Source of the DNA: Oehlia diaphana | Lineage: Eukaryota > Glomeromycota > Glomeromycetes > Glomerales > Glomeraceae | Length of the DNA stretch: 64,000 bases | Assembly (NCBI GenBank): GCA_003833135.1 | Contig: QZLH01000206.1 | Coordinates: forward strand, 51,894-115,893 | Direction: 5' to 3' | Shown: positions 11,078-20,800 of the stretch, piece after piece | How the letters are laid out: every line of letters begins with the position of its first letter | Position numbering within the stretch: the first letter of the stretch is position 1 | Translations under genes and position numbers: made by a program | The notes under the pieces: generated by a model | The model's database searches: none | Told to the model about the DNA's origin: nothing | Seen by the model: the letters and a program-made list of their open reading frames with translations, nothing else

Positions 11078-12055
11078 AATTTGAATATTTTTGCAACTTC
11101 GAGAAAAAAAATTCATATGTATAGAAAATGGCTTATTTATTATAATTTTGAAAAGATTGACAATATTTCGGGTGATACTGTCGGATTTTCGAAAAATTTA
11201 CCATGTTTATTTAAATTCCGATAATTATGGTACATTAATTAAATGAATGTACCAGATTTTCTGATTTTCATATCATCTTTACGGGGTAAAAAGAATAAGA
11301 GGTTCGGATGTACATACTTCACGAGTTTAAGAGACAATATTTGCAGAAAGTACAAGAAAATACACACAAATATTCTCATATAAACTCTAAATACTGTAAA
11401 TTAAATTCAAAAGTGGAAATATACGTGAATTTTACATAACTACCGATTAATGATCGTCATTCCCGTCATTCCATCGGATGATTTATTTATTATTAGGATC
11501 TGCATTCTCCATGTTTAAATTGTCGATCAATCTAAATCGGTATGACACATAATAAATTTTAATTTTTAATATTTTTTTTTTACAAATAAGACATGATTTT
11601 TTACAAAATATAAATAAGTTTTCGCAATTATAGTGTTTGTGTATTTATTGTCAATTGCTTTAAATTTCACCCTAATTTTTAATAAAACGACAGTGCCGAT
11701 CCTTAGACGAATTGCTTAATTGCGAAGATACCAATTTTGATAATTTGAGAAAATTTGTAACTCCTTTCCTTTTACGTTAAATAAAACTTATTCACGTAAT
11801 AAAAAAGTGGGGTTTTACTACTTGCTAAACTGGTGGAAATTCGCTTGTTTAATCAATATCATTTTGTAGTGCAAGCTATCCTTTACAAATCCTTCCAAAT
11901 CTTTCTAACGTTCTATACATGGGGGATGTAGTAATTATTCCAGATAATTCGGCATTTAGGCGGCGTAATGGTGACCAAACTTTTGTTCAAAGATTAATAT
12001 TCCCTATAAAAACGAAATGTGTTAAACCTCTTTTATATTTGTGCTCTTGTGTAAT
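11078..12055. other. Intergenic, nothing recognised
   Basis: Upstream region of the methyltransferase. The 72-codon ORF from 11919 overlaps the inverted repeat at 12056..12143 and is probably not a gene. Confidence 0.4.
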
Positions 12056-12143
12056 AAATGTCTATAAAAGCACCATTTTGTTTAATTTTTGGTTTTTTAT
12101 AATAAGATATAAATCGGACAAAATGGTGCTTTTTTAGACATTT
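12056..12143. mobile_element. Short palindromic element with 25-bp arms
   Basis: Left arm AATGTCTATAAAAGCACCAT... (12056..12081) and right arm ...ATGGTGCTTTTTTAGACATT (12119..12143) are reverse complements apart from one or two bases, with a 37-bp AT-rich loop. It is probably a tiny MITE; no target duplication was identified. Confidence 0.65.
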
Positions 12144-12435
12144 TTTACGTATGTATGAACACAATCCAATTTTATAGGGATTAAAATAGTATTATGCCGA
12201 ATGGTGTAATTCGTAATATTTCGGCATGGCTTGAACCTGACGGTAAGACGAAAAGGAGTGGTGTCGAGTTAACCAAAAAAGTATAGTATGTTATGAAATC
12301 GATATTGAGTACTATAATAAAACAAAAAAAAAAATATTGTATTTATATTTTTTTTATTTATAATTATTAATTACACTCAACTGCCATATTAAGGAAAAAT
12401 TTTATAGTGAATCTTTTATTAAATCTTAATTAACA

Positions 12436-12612
12436 CTAATTCTTAATTAGCCAATTTAAATTGACGCTCCTTTTCACAATTATTTTTGTTTCACGATCCC
12501 TTAAAGCAAGTTCATGTTCTTTTAATGCTAAAAACTAAATATATTCAAGCTCTTTAAGCTTTAAAGCCAGCTTACTTTCTTTATTATTATCTTCTTCACA
12601 ATTACTTGACAT
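12436..12612 (-). pseudogene. Fragment of a coiled-coil type protein, one internal stop
   Basis: Reads MSSNCEEDNNKESKLALKLK, then a stop, then FLALKEHELALRDRETKIIV and a stop at 12436. The heptad-like Leu/Glu/Lys pattern looks like an N-terminal charged coiled coil. It lies head to head with the Sel1 relic and is disrupted. No family is assigned. Confidence 0.4.
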
Positions 12613-12615
12613 TTG

Positions 12616-13644
12616 CGAAGGACAATGTAATTTAGGATTTTGTTATGAAAATGGTATAGGAACGGCTAAAAATGACAAACAAGCATTTGAATGGTATTTT
12701 AAATCAGCTGCAAATGGAAATGCGGTGGCCCAAAATAATTTAGGATATTATTACCAGTATGGTGGAAGTACTGATAATAATGCTACAAAAGAATTTGAAT
12801 GGTACATGAAATCAGCTATTGGAGGGGGTGCTAGTGGGCAATGTAACTTGGGGTTTTGTTATTCAATGGCATAGGAACTGTTATAAATAAAAAAAGGCAT
12901 TAGAGTAGTATTTAAAATCAGCCGAAAATGGAAACAAAATTGCACAATATAATTTTCGAATTTATTACCATTATGATAAAGGAACAAAGGAACATATAAA
13001 AATGAGAAGAAAGCATTGAGTGGAATTCTAGATATGCTGAAAATGGAAATGCGATAGCACAAAATACTGTAATTTAGGAGATTGTTATCAACAACATATA
13101 AGAATGAAATAAAAGCATTATCGGCTGTTGGCGAATGTGCTGAAGGACAATGTAATGGTTATGGAAATAGCGTAGGAGTGGCTGAAAACGGTTGAATGGT
13201 ATTCTAGATCGGCGAAAAATGGAAATTTAGTAGCACAAAAGAATTTAGGATTTTATATTCAAACGGAATAGGGACAGATAAAAATGAAGCAAAGCATTTG
13301 AATGGTAGCAGAAAATGGAAATGCATTAATATGATACAAATGAGACGAAAGCATTTGAATGGTACATGAAATCAGCTATTGCAGGATGTGATGAAGGACA
13401 ATGTAATTTAGGATGTTGTTATGGAAATGGCTAGGAACTGATAAGAACATAGAAAAATCTTTTTATGGTATTTAAAATCAGCTGAAGGTGGAAATGCAAC
13501 AGCACAACATTATATAGGAGCTTGGTATTGGAATTAATAAAATATAATGACGAAGCAATAGCAATTAATTGGTACAGAAAAGCTTCATATAACGGAGTTG
13601 AAGAAGCAAAGAATCAGCTAAATAATATTCTATCAGGTATTTAA
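12616..13644 (+). pseudogene. Decayed Sel1-repeat (SLR) protein gene
   Basis: Contains at least eight recognisable Sel1 units, such as CNLGFCYENGIGTAKND, AFEWYFKSAANGNAVAQNNL and EFEWYMKSAIGGG, and it ends YNGVEEAKNQLNNILSGI and a stop. The frame changes many times from about 12870 onward. The units are the same type as those of the intact gene at 41511..44188 (AFEWYLKATEKGN). Sel1 repeats form alpha-solenoid scaffolds that bind other proteins. No start codon or N-terminal region remains. Confidence 0.88.
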
Positions 13645-14867
13645 CATTAATTATTACAATTTTACGTTAGTAATTATTTAATTCTACATATAATACTTTG
13701 ATATAAAAAACTGATTTGAATTTACTAATATCGTGTTTTTTAATTAACGTGAGTAATATAAGTTGAGTTTTTACTTCTTACGCTCCGCATAAAGTGCAGA
13801 GGGTATCATATAATATTGATGAGAATTTTATAACAATCCTAACTTACTAACCAAAGCGTAACTTCGCAACCAAACAATATATACTATAAATTACTATTTT
13901 TTTTTAAATTGTGACCCCGGTTATGAGAAAAAAGGAAGGCCATGAATTATATGTACTGTAAAATATGCTAAATAGTGTATGTAAAATTTTCAGGAAAATT
14001 TTACGAGGCTTTAAAATATGATTTATACGCTAAATTTATAAAAATCGGTTTATTATTATTACAATGATAATCAAACTCTTATCGCAACAACAATTGTTAA
14101 AGCGAATAATAGTCAGATGAAATTATATTTTTAGTTAGGAGTTTAAAGATTGTTATTCTTATTAACCTTAATTTTTGGTACACCGTTTTTCGTTCTACTC
14201 GTGTGAATTTTATTTGATGTTCCGAGTTTTAATTTATCTTAGGAGAACCAAATCAATAAAATAAAGAGACTTTAACTATCATTATCAAAATGCAGATTCA
14301 TAATTTAGATATCAGTATATATTTAATGTGAACAGATCGGTATTCTTTGATACATAATGTAACAAAACCAACAGAGATGTTAAATATTTAAATATTTAAA
14401 CATGAAAAGAATCAATTCTTTTAAATAGACGATTGTATTCACAAGATATAAACAAAATAAACTATTTTTTTCGTTCCTTATTCAAGGTTTTTTTTTGAGC
14501 GCGTGCATCATAATATTTCTAAGACGTTTTGTTGATCAACACCCCGGACTATCATAGTTCAACAAAGGCCAAATCTGTAATAATAGAACTTCCGATTCTT
14601 TGATAAAGTAGCTCTAGTGCGACGCTTCCTGGATACAATATTTGAGAGGACACTCGTATCCAATTTGGTGTTCGTCGAAACTACGATTTCAGTAATTACA
14701 TAAGAAGTTATTTCATTTACATATTTTTATTTGTTTAAACCATAATACAAGATAGAAATAAAAATAAAAATAGAATGTTGAATGAGAATAGGAAAGTCTA
14801 CTAATTTCTAATTTGAGTCATTGTTCCATATGTTTGAGAAATAGTAGTTGCATTATTTCTTTGAGAC
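13645..14867. other. Intergenic, nothing recognised
   Basis: AT-rich. A slightly more GC-rich stretch at 14490..14700 has no reading frame or repeat that I can identify. Confidence 0.4.
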
Positions 14868-14869
14868 TA

Positions 14870-15289
14870 CAGTCTGATCTCGATGTAACGAACCCACGAT
14901 GTAACGAACTCTCGACTTACCGAACTTTTTTTAAAAACCCAGTTTCATAGTATTCAAAAACATCTTGATATACCGAACATCATATAAACTTTATATAACG
15001 TATACCGAACTTTTATTGATTTTACCGCTTATTATAAAACATAATTTGATATACCGAACTCAGTCACATGATTTGCCAATTTCGCCTGAAATTAATTAAT
15101 TTCGGCCAGAATTAGAATCACTTAATTTTTGCTTAAATTAATTGATGCCAAGACATCTTAATTCTGGCCGAAATTGGAACATTTGAAAAACTTAGGGGTT
15201 CGGTATATAAAAAAATTTTTCTTTACCGAACTCTACTATATATCGAACTTTTACCCCAAACCGTGGGTTCGGTAATCGAGATTTGACTG
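14870..15289 (+). mobile_element. Pogo/Tc1-like MITE, copy 2, complete with TA target duplication
   Basis: Flanked by TA on both sides (14868..14869 and 15290..15291). The left end is CAGTCTGATCTCGATGTAAC and the right end, reverse-complemented, is CAGTCAAATCTCGATTACCG. TA duplications and CAGT-type ends with a TCTCGAT core fit pogo/Tigger-like elements. The subterminal region repeats GATATACCGAAC several times. At 420 bp and non-coding it needs a transposase in trans; a pogo-type transposase relic lies at 17869..18150. Confidence 0.88.
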
Positions 15290-15300
15290 TACTTATTTAA

Positions 15301-16035
15301 GAATAGAAACCATTTCCGAGATTTTGGCCTTTCATCTGGTTCAAATTCCCAACATCCAATAATATAATGTACAAAGTTAGATGTGTGTTTCTGTTACCAA
15401 ATAAGATTATTCGCTACTAATTTTTCGAAGAAAACCCCGCCTGGAATTTTATACTTACTTTTATAAAATTTAACATATACACTATTTTGTTTGGAATGGG
15501 AATTTCTCTTATACCATTTATAATGCGGATTTCCAAACTATTATCTGTTTCAGATTCGAAAGGTGTTCAATTGCCAGAATTATACCTGGATCTATGTAAG
15601 GCGTAACGCCATATGCTTTTTTCTTTTTTGTCGATAACTGATCCGCATAGATATGTACGTCCAAAATCTGTGATCTTTATCGTATGTTTGATGTACCATG
15701 CTTACTGAGTTTTGTAGCAACGATAATCCCGATATTTTCATTTACTACTTTACCTATTAACTTCGTGACTTCACATATTTTAATTATATTCGGATGGATA
15801 TCAACCTTTTCCAATAAAAAAATCTAAAAAAAATAAATTACAATTTATTTTACATATAGTTAACAAATTTCCTCTTAAATATTAAAAAATAAACAAAATA
15901 AAACCTCATTAACAACATCATTCATCAAACTATTGACGAAATCTTTTTAATTACATATGTTGTTCCATTCATTTGCAGTGTGAACCACCGATAATCTTTG
16001 GAAAAACCTCGAGTTCTTGAAGGTATCATATCCAA
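15301..16035 (-). pseudogene. Decayed protein kinase gene
   Basis: On the minus strand the blocks appear in kinase order: NEWNNICN/KDFVNSLMNDVVNEV near 15905..15990 (the αC region), NIIKICEVT (about 15785), LSKHGTS, IKITDFGRTYLCGSVID with the DFG motif (about 15640..15690), YGVTPYIDPG (the activation segment before APE-like sequence), and EFEPDERPK in the C-lobe (about 15315..15350). Each block needs a different frame and several stops intervene. It appears to be an older relic of the same expanded kinase family as 58325..59928. Confidence 0.8.
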
Positions 16036-16616
16036 TATATATTTTAAAAAGGACAATAATTTTTATAATATGTAGACGCTTTGCTAAATTCGGATTATTT
16101 ACATATATAATTTACAGAAATATAAGCTATCACATCATTAGGCTATACTTGATCTGAAACCGCACCATATGTTGAAGCAGAGACTTCGCCGTTACCATTG
16201 TTACTAACGAGACTACCACTTCTAATATTTTTTTCATGGAGTTTTTCATAATAAGACAAGATTGCAAAGCAGGAATAAACCTATTGATTCAAGCAATCGT
16301 CAGTGAAAACTATATACATGAAAATAAATCACCTGAATCATTAAATGCCTGCATAATATCAACGATAACTATTAATAACGTAAAAAGAAATCTGAGAGTT
16401 GCATAAATGGTAATACAAATACCATACCCCCTCTTTGACAATAATCTGAAAGTTTATAAAAATAAATTGATATAGTAAAAAAAGCGGATACTATGAAGTC
16501 AATAATTACCGCGACCAAATAGTAATTGATAAAAATTGTAACATATAAAAAATTATTCTGAATTAAATAAATACAGACATTAGCAAAGAATTTGATATCT
16601 TGGGATACACTGGGTT
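16036..16616. other. AT-rich stretch with possible further gene debris
   Basis: On the minus strand about 16150..16260 reads YEKLHEKNIRSGSLVSNN and GEVSASTYGAVS in one frame. This could be an N-terminal piece of the kinase relic to the left, but I cannot confirm it. Confidence 0.3.
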
Positions 16617-16913
16617 ATGAAAATTTACAAGAGTTATGCCGATGAATCCGAGAACACAAATTATAAACCTGAAAATAAAGAAAAATGCGAAATTTGTGCC
16701 ATAACTAACAGAGGCACAGATAAGATTGAGAAACTATATTGTTTCGTAGAGACAGAGGTAAGTACAATTAAGAATTACAAAATGCTCCCATTGTTTTTAG
16801 AAAATATGAACTTAAGAGCGGCAATAAAAAGGACTCCCGATCTAAATACATATAAAGCGTTATGTATGTTTATTCAAAAATCAAATCATAAAAATTTAGT
16901 ACAATTTTCTTAA
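16617..16913 (+). CDS. Hypothetical ORF, 98 codons
   Basis: An open frame starting MKIYKSYADESENTNYKPEN with a central CEICAITNRGTDKIEKLYC segment that has two pairs of cysteines far apart. Composition is hydrophilic and not obviously spurious, but there is no recognisable domain, no clear promoter and no second exon. The neighbours on both sides are relics, so this may be a remnant. Low confidence as a gene. Confidence 0.25.
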   Translation: MKIYKSYADESENTNYKPENKEKCEICAITNRGTDKIEKLYCFVETEVSTIKNYKMLPLFLENMNLRAAIKRTPDLNTYKALCMFIQKSNHKNLVQFS

Positions 16914-17868
16914 GATTTATACAAAAACAAAAGTTGTTCATAGTAACAAATTAATTGTTAGATTGATGCAAAAACAATTGCTAAAGTTCTTGCAATGACA
17001 CAAATGTCGCAATGTGGCTATCATCTGACAACAATTTAAAGGATCATTCACAAATTTTGTTAGGAATTTCTTAATTTAGTTCGATTATCTGAGGACAGAT
17101 TTTTGGTGAAAAGATATTTGTCACCATTATTTGTCATCTGCACGTGACCTAACCTGTCACTTCCTCAGTAACACCATCAAACAAATTTGTGTATGGTATA
17201 GATGAATCTAAAATTTATTTTAATTGGATTGCTTTGATAATGTTATTGACAAGGTTATGAAATGTCGATGTCTTCGTCCAATAATAAGTTACACGTATCA
17301 TTTTTCAAGTATCGATGATCAATTCCAGCTTTTAATATGATAGTAGATTAACAATTAATTCTATAATAATGTAATTAATAAAGTTTTAATATAATAATAA
17401 TATTATAACTTTATATTGTATTTTAATATTGAGTGTTATTCACTGTTTACATATTGGGCGTGTGTACGAAATTGATTCGTGTGCACAAAATTGATTTTTG
17501 AAGTTTCCATTCCCAGTCACCCGCATTATATCAAGATTTTGTGTGTTTCTTTGTAATTAATTTATGGTCATTTATCTTTCTAACAAGGAAAGCATTGAAA
17601 ACAACGATGGCTTAACAAGGAGGTTTGGTGAGTACTGACACGTCATAAAAAAGAATCTGAATTTAAAGTTCATACTTAATATTCTTAAAGTATAAGCGTA
17701 TTTCGTGTTGAATTAGTGTTGAATTTTTATTATTTGTGATTATTTCCTTTTTTTTACATGATAATCTTGTAACTGATTAATGATATAATATTTAAAAGAT
17801 TCTGCGAAAGATTCATATTACTAGTTTCAAGATCTAGTTAATATATCCATTAGGTACATTTGTAACAA
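16914..17868. other. Intergenic, nothing recognised
   Basis: AT-rich with scattered short direct repeats (AAATTGATTCGTGTG / AAAATTGATTTTTG near 17470..17500). No gene is seen. Confidence 0.4.
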
Positions 17869-18150
17869 TTGGTGGTCGTAAACCATCACATCATCACATA
17901 TCCAAATTATAAGTTCTACATCTCGTTTACTTTTGCCATTAGTTTCAACATTCCAGGTCAAACTTGCTTTTACCCGTCCTACCATACTACGATGAATATC
18001 AAATTATTCTGCCGCTTTATTATTCCCATATTCCTCCGCGTATTTAATAACCTCTGTCTATTGTTCTACGGAATATGAGGTTCTTTTACGTTTATGACGA
18101 GCAACTTTTTTATTTGTTGCACTTGGCGTAGCAACTGGCGTAGTAAAACA
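17869..18150 (-). pseudogene. Pogo-type transposase, N-terminal helix-turn-helix relic
   Basis: The minus strand reads HKRKRTSYSVEQ, stop, TEVIKYAEEYGNNKAAE, stop, FDIHRSMVGRVKASLTWN. This is the psq/CENP-B-like helix-turn-helix that opens pogo-family transposases (KRxSYTVEQKxEVIxYAEExG...AAxxFxIxRSMVxRW). Two in-frame stops replace conserved residues and the usual Trp after RSMVGR is missing. The DDE catalytic domain is absent. The nearby pogo-like MITEs make it a plausible dead relative of their helper (inference). Confidence 0.8.
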
Positions 18151-18711
18151 GGTGTGTAAAACTACCTAACGCAGCTGGGCTAGTGAGTGTGTAAACTAGT
18201 TCGCGACTTTTACGTAACGCATGTTAAATGATTAGCGATCGCGGGAGTCATGTTAAATGAAAATGATCGGCGATCACGGAAGTTTTGTTATTTAATCCTT
18301 TTACAAATTTTATTTCCATTTATTAATACGAAATCTAAACTTTTATATTATTTTTAATATAAGTTGAGCTACCCGAAAATAAGCAACGTTATAACAAAAA
18401 GATGATGTTGCTTATTTTCGGAGGAATACGGTAATAGGAATTCGGAATTTAGGGTTTATAACGTTATGTATAGTTTACCGTTTGTATACGGTAATAACTT
18501 ACAGGGTTTTCCCTTGTTATTGTCTCAGTCTACGTCTATATCATAAAATAAAATAAAAAAAAAAAAAATCATGATTGCTAAAATAACAAAGGAAACTTTA
18601 TATCTAAGAATAACATTTCTTATAAATAAATATATAACCGTTATGTTAATAATGCGAATAATAAAAGAAAATTATACCAAAATGCCTTGTTATAGTACTA
18701 TTTCAGTACAT
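18151..18711. repeat. Repeat-rich stretch with a hairpin at 18369..18420
   Basis: A 15-bp inverted repeat (CCGAAAATAAGCAAC with GTTGCTTATTTTCGG) encloses a short loop. At 18215..18290 a CATGTTAAATGA...GCGATC unit occurs twice in tandem. No gene is seen. Confidence 0.5.
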
Positions 18712-19332
18712 TGTGTTTTTATTCAAATCCTTCCACGTTCTTGGCGTAGTTTGCCGATTTTTTAATGTTGTAATATCGTTAAATATTTTTTTCGCAATAA
18801 CTTAAAATTTGTCTAAATGTTATTTAACCATAAATGACCTTTTTGCTTATTATGTGTAATAATTTTTTAGTCTTAAATATGGCTAAGAATAGAAGTCAAA
18901 ATGCGCATTTGCAGACCTTTATGCGCATATCTGATACATGTGATACATGCAATTGTGTTTTATTCAAATTCTTGGCGTAGTTTGCTGATTTCTTAATATT
19001 GCAATAACTTGAAATTTGTCCAAATGTTATTTAACCATAAATGACCTTTTTGCTTATTATGTGTAATAATTTTTAGTCTTAAATATAGCTAAGAATAGAA
19101 GTCAAAATGCGCATTTGCAGATCCTTATGCGCAAAATGATAATATCTGATACCGTCAGTGATGTGCATTTTGTGCTTCCAATAGAATAAAATTCGGATTG
19201 GAAGCTTCCAATCCAGGTTTTATTAGTAAATTATGCTTCCAAATCTTCCAAAGGTGCTTCCAAGAGTGCTTCCAATCTTCCAATGGCACATCACTACTGA
19301 TACGTGATACATGCAATTCTACATGATGCGCG
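18712..19332 (+). repeat. Tandem duplication of a 241-bp unit, second copy interrupted by a MITE
   Basis: Unit 1 (18712..18952) and unit 2 (from 18953) share TTCTTGGCGTAGTTTG, ATGTTATTTAACCATAAATG and AAGTCAAAATGCGCATTTGC in the same order and spacing. Unit 2 is split by the element at 19156..19297. Non-coding. Confidence 0.88.
19156..19297. mobile_element. hAT-like MITE with GCTTCCAA repeats
   Basis: Ends CAGTGATGTGC and GCACATCACTAC are inverted repeats. The interior has repeated TGCTTCCAA/CTTCCAAT motifs. The flanks TGATACCGT (19147..19155) and TGATACGT (19298..19305) form an 8-9 bp target duplication with one indel. Unit 1 of the surrounding tandem repeat, reading CTGATACATGTGATACATGC, is the empty site. 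Confidence 0.8.
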
Positions 19333-19432
19333 TGATTAGGATATGTATTTTAAAGATACAAACAAAGCAAAAATTTTATAAACTGATTAAGACTTGATAA
19401 AGTGAAAGTTTATTTTTTTGATAGTCATTATT

Positions 19433-20474
19433 TTTAAGTTGAATTTGATGCGCAATAATGAAGTTGTAACATTGTATCATATACATGTGCGTGATGCCCA
19501 TCACTAGATGAGATATCGGATAATCTGTAACACCCCTCAAATGAACTTCTAAAACCGGTGTTTCATTTTGCTAAAATATTTTATATACTCATGAAAGTTT
19601 CATAAGTTTATTTTTTCCTTATGAAATGACTATTCCTTCATTTACTTTTAAAGAAAATGGAATATTGTTGTTATTGTAATGATTATACCGATGATTATTA
19701 CTGCTCAAGATGCGAAGATAGCTGCGCTACATATGATGACAGATATGAGGACTCATACGATCAAAGTTGTCAATATTGTTTCGGGGGGGCTTCTTATAGC
19801 GATAATTACTGCCCAACATGCGGTGCTGCCTTTGGTACAGTAGCTACAGTAGAAGAGTCCTCATACGAAGTAGTCTCATACAAAATTAAAGAATCAGCCG
19901 AACCATTGATTGAATATGCTGATAAAAATTGTGGTAAAGCTGAAGTGAGTGCGCAAGTAGGAAAACGTAAAATATCTGCTACATATACTCAAGAAGCTAC
20001 AGAAATTTCATTTACTTCATATACTCCTGAAATTGACTACGGTACAGAAGATTATACTCCTGAAACTGACTCAGGTACGGTAGCTGAGTCCTCTTCATCA
20101 ATTTCAATCGAAAAATTCGCAGACACCATTAGAAAATCAGCTGAGGCAACGGTCGAATTTGCTGAACTTCATGGTGGTAGTGTTAAAGTAATTACGCAAT
20201 CAGATGGTATTGAAATAATTACTTCATATACCCCATAAACGAATACATTATATAGTATATATTAAGGATAGTAGGATAATATACAGATTTAATACTTCTT
20301 TTTAGTACATGTATTATGAAATTTTGTAATAAAAGTAGCCATTTTCGTATGTATTATGCATACGCATATGATCAAAAATTCAAAATAAAATATTTTATAG
20401 TAAAATATATGCCAAGATGGCTAAATAGAGAAGCGAGGTTTCAAGGGTGGAGTTATGCATGAAAAAAACATGCT
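19433..20474 (+). repeat. Left arm of a large inverted duplication (zinc-ribbon gene and flanks)
   Basis: Matches the reverse complement of 22956..23886: upstream block (GAGATATCGGATAATCT), the whole coding region with some indels, and the 3' flank ending in GCATGAAAAAAACATGC. Weaker similarity continues outward to about 19300. A 2.48-kb spacer separates the arms. Confidence 0.85.
19657..20238 (+). CDS. Zinc-ribbon protein, 193 residues (copy 1)
   Basis: Single open exon. The N-terminus is packed with cysteines: MEYCCYCNDYTDDYYCSRCE, then CQYCFGGASYSDNYCPTCG, a CxxC-x(8-10)-CxxC zinc-ribbon pattern. Copy 1 therefore has an extra CxxC pair in front compared with copy 2. After residue 60 follow two related blocks of about 60 residues, each with a predicted helix (IKESAEPLIEYADKNCGKAE and IRKSAEATVEFAELHGGSVK) and ending in SYTP. 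This is an internal duplication. Tyr, Ser, Thr and Asp are abundant and there is no signal peptide or membrane segment. Paralogue at 23153..23638 in opposite orientation. A TATATA lies about 80 bp upstream of the start. The function is unknown; a small protein-interaction module is plausible. Confidence 0.82.
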   Translation: MEYCCYCNDYTDDYYCSRCEDSCATYDDRYEDSYDQSCQYCFGGASYSDNYCPTCGAAFGTVATVEESSYEVVSYKIKESAEPLIEYADKNCGKAEVSAQVGKRKISATYTQEATEISFTSYTPEIDYGTEDYTPETDSGTVAESSSSISIEKFADTIRKSAEATVEFAELHGGSVKVITQSDGIEIITSYTP

Positions 20475-20800
20475 TTAACTCGTATAATGGCAGTTCCTTC
20501 CCCGCGCGCTACTCATTGTCATTATCAAAACTACCAATATTTTCTTTATTATCGATCCATTCGCTAAATAACTTTACTTTACTAAATTTTAGTTCCCCTT
20601 CGAACTTTTCACAGTATCTTTCCCAGTCTTTTTTGACGAATTTCACTTTCGGATTGATTGGCCACGCTCTGTTGATCAAATTCGACCTGAAGTCTTTGCA
20701 TTACGTTGAATCATCTCATTGCAGAGAGCTCGATAGAGACATTGATTCAGATAAATTTTTCCAAATTCATTACTCGAAAGTATTAGATAGTCTGTGAATA
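20475..20800 (-). pseudogene. C-terminal fragment of an unidentified protein
   Basis: The minus strand reads NLINRAWPINPKVKFVKKDW and RYCEKFEGELKFSKVKLFSE, ending FDNDNE and a stop (about 20515..20690), with stops just upstream. The codon pattern is much more coding-like than the overlapping plus-strand ORF. No family is recognised. It sits at the left edge of the spacer between the inverted arms. Confidence 0.45.

Noticed and set aside
20447..20797. 116-codon plus-strand ORF
   Set aside because: The antisense strand has a much more coding-like sequence (KKDWERYCEKFEGELKF); the plus ORF is Ser/Leu/Phe-rich by complement.
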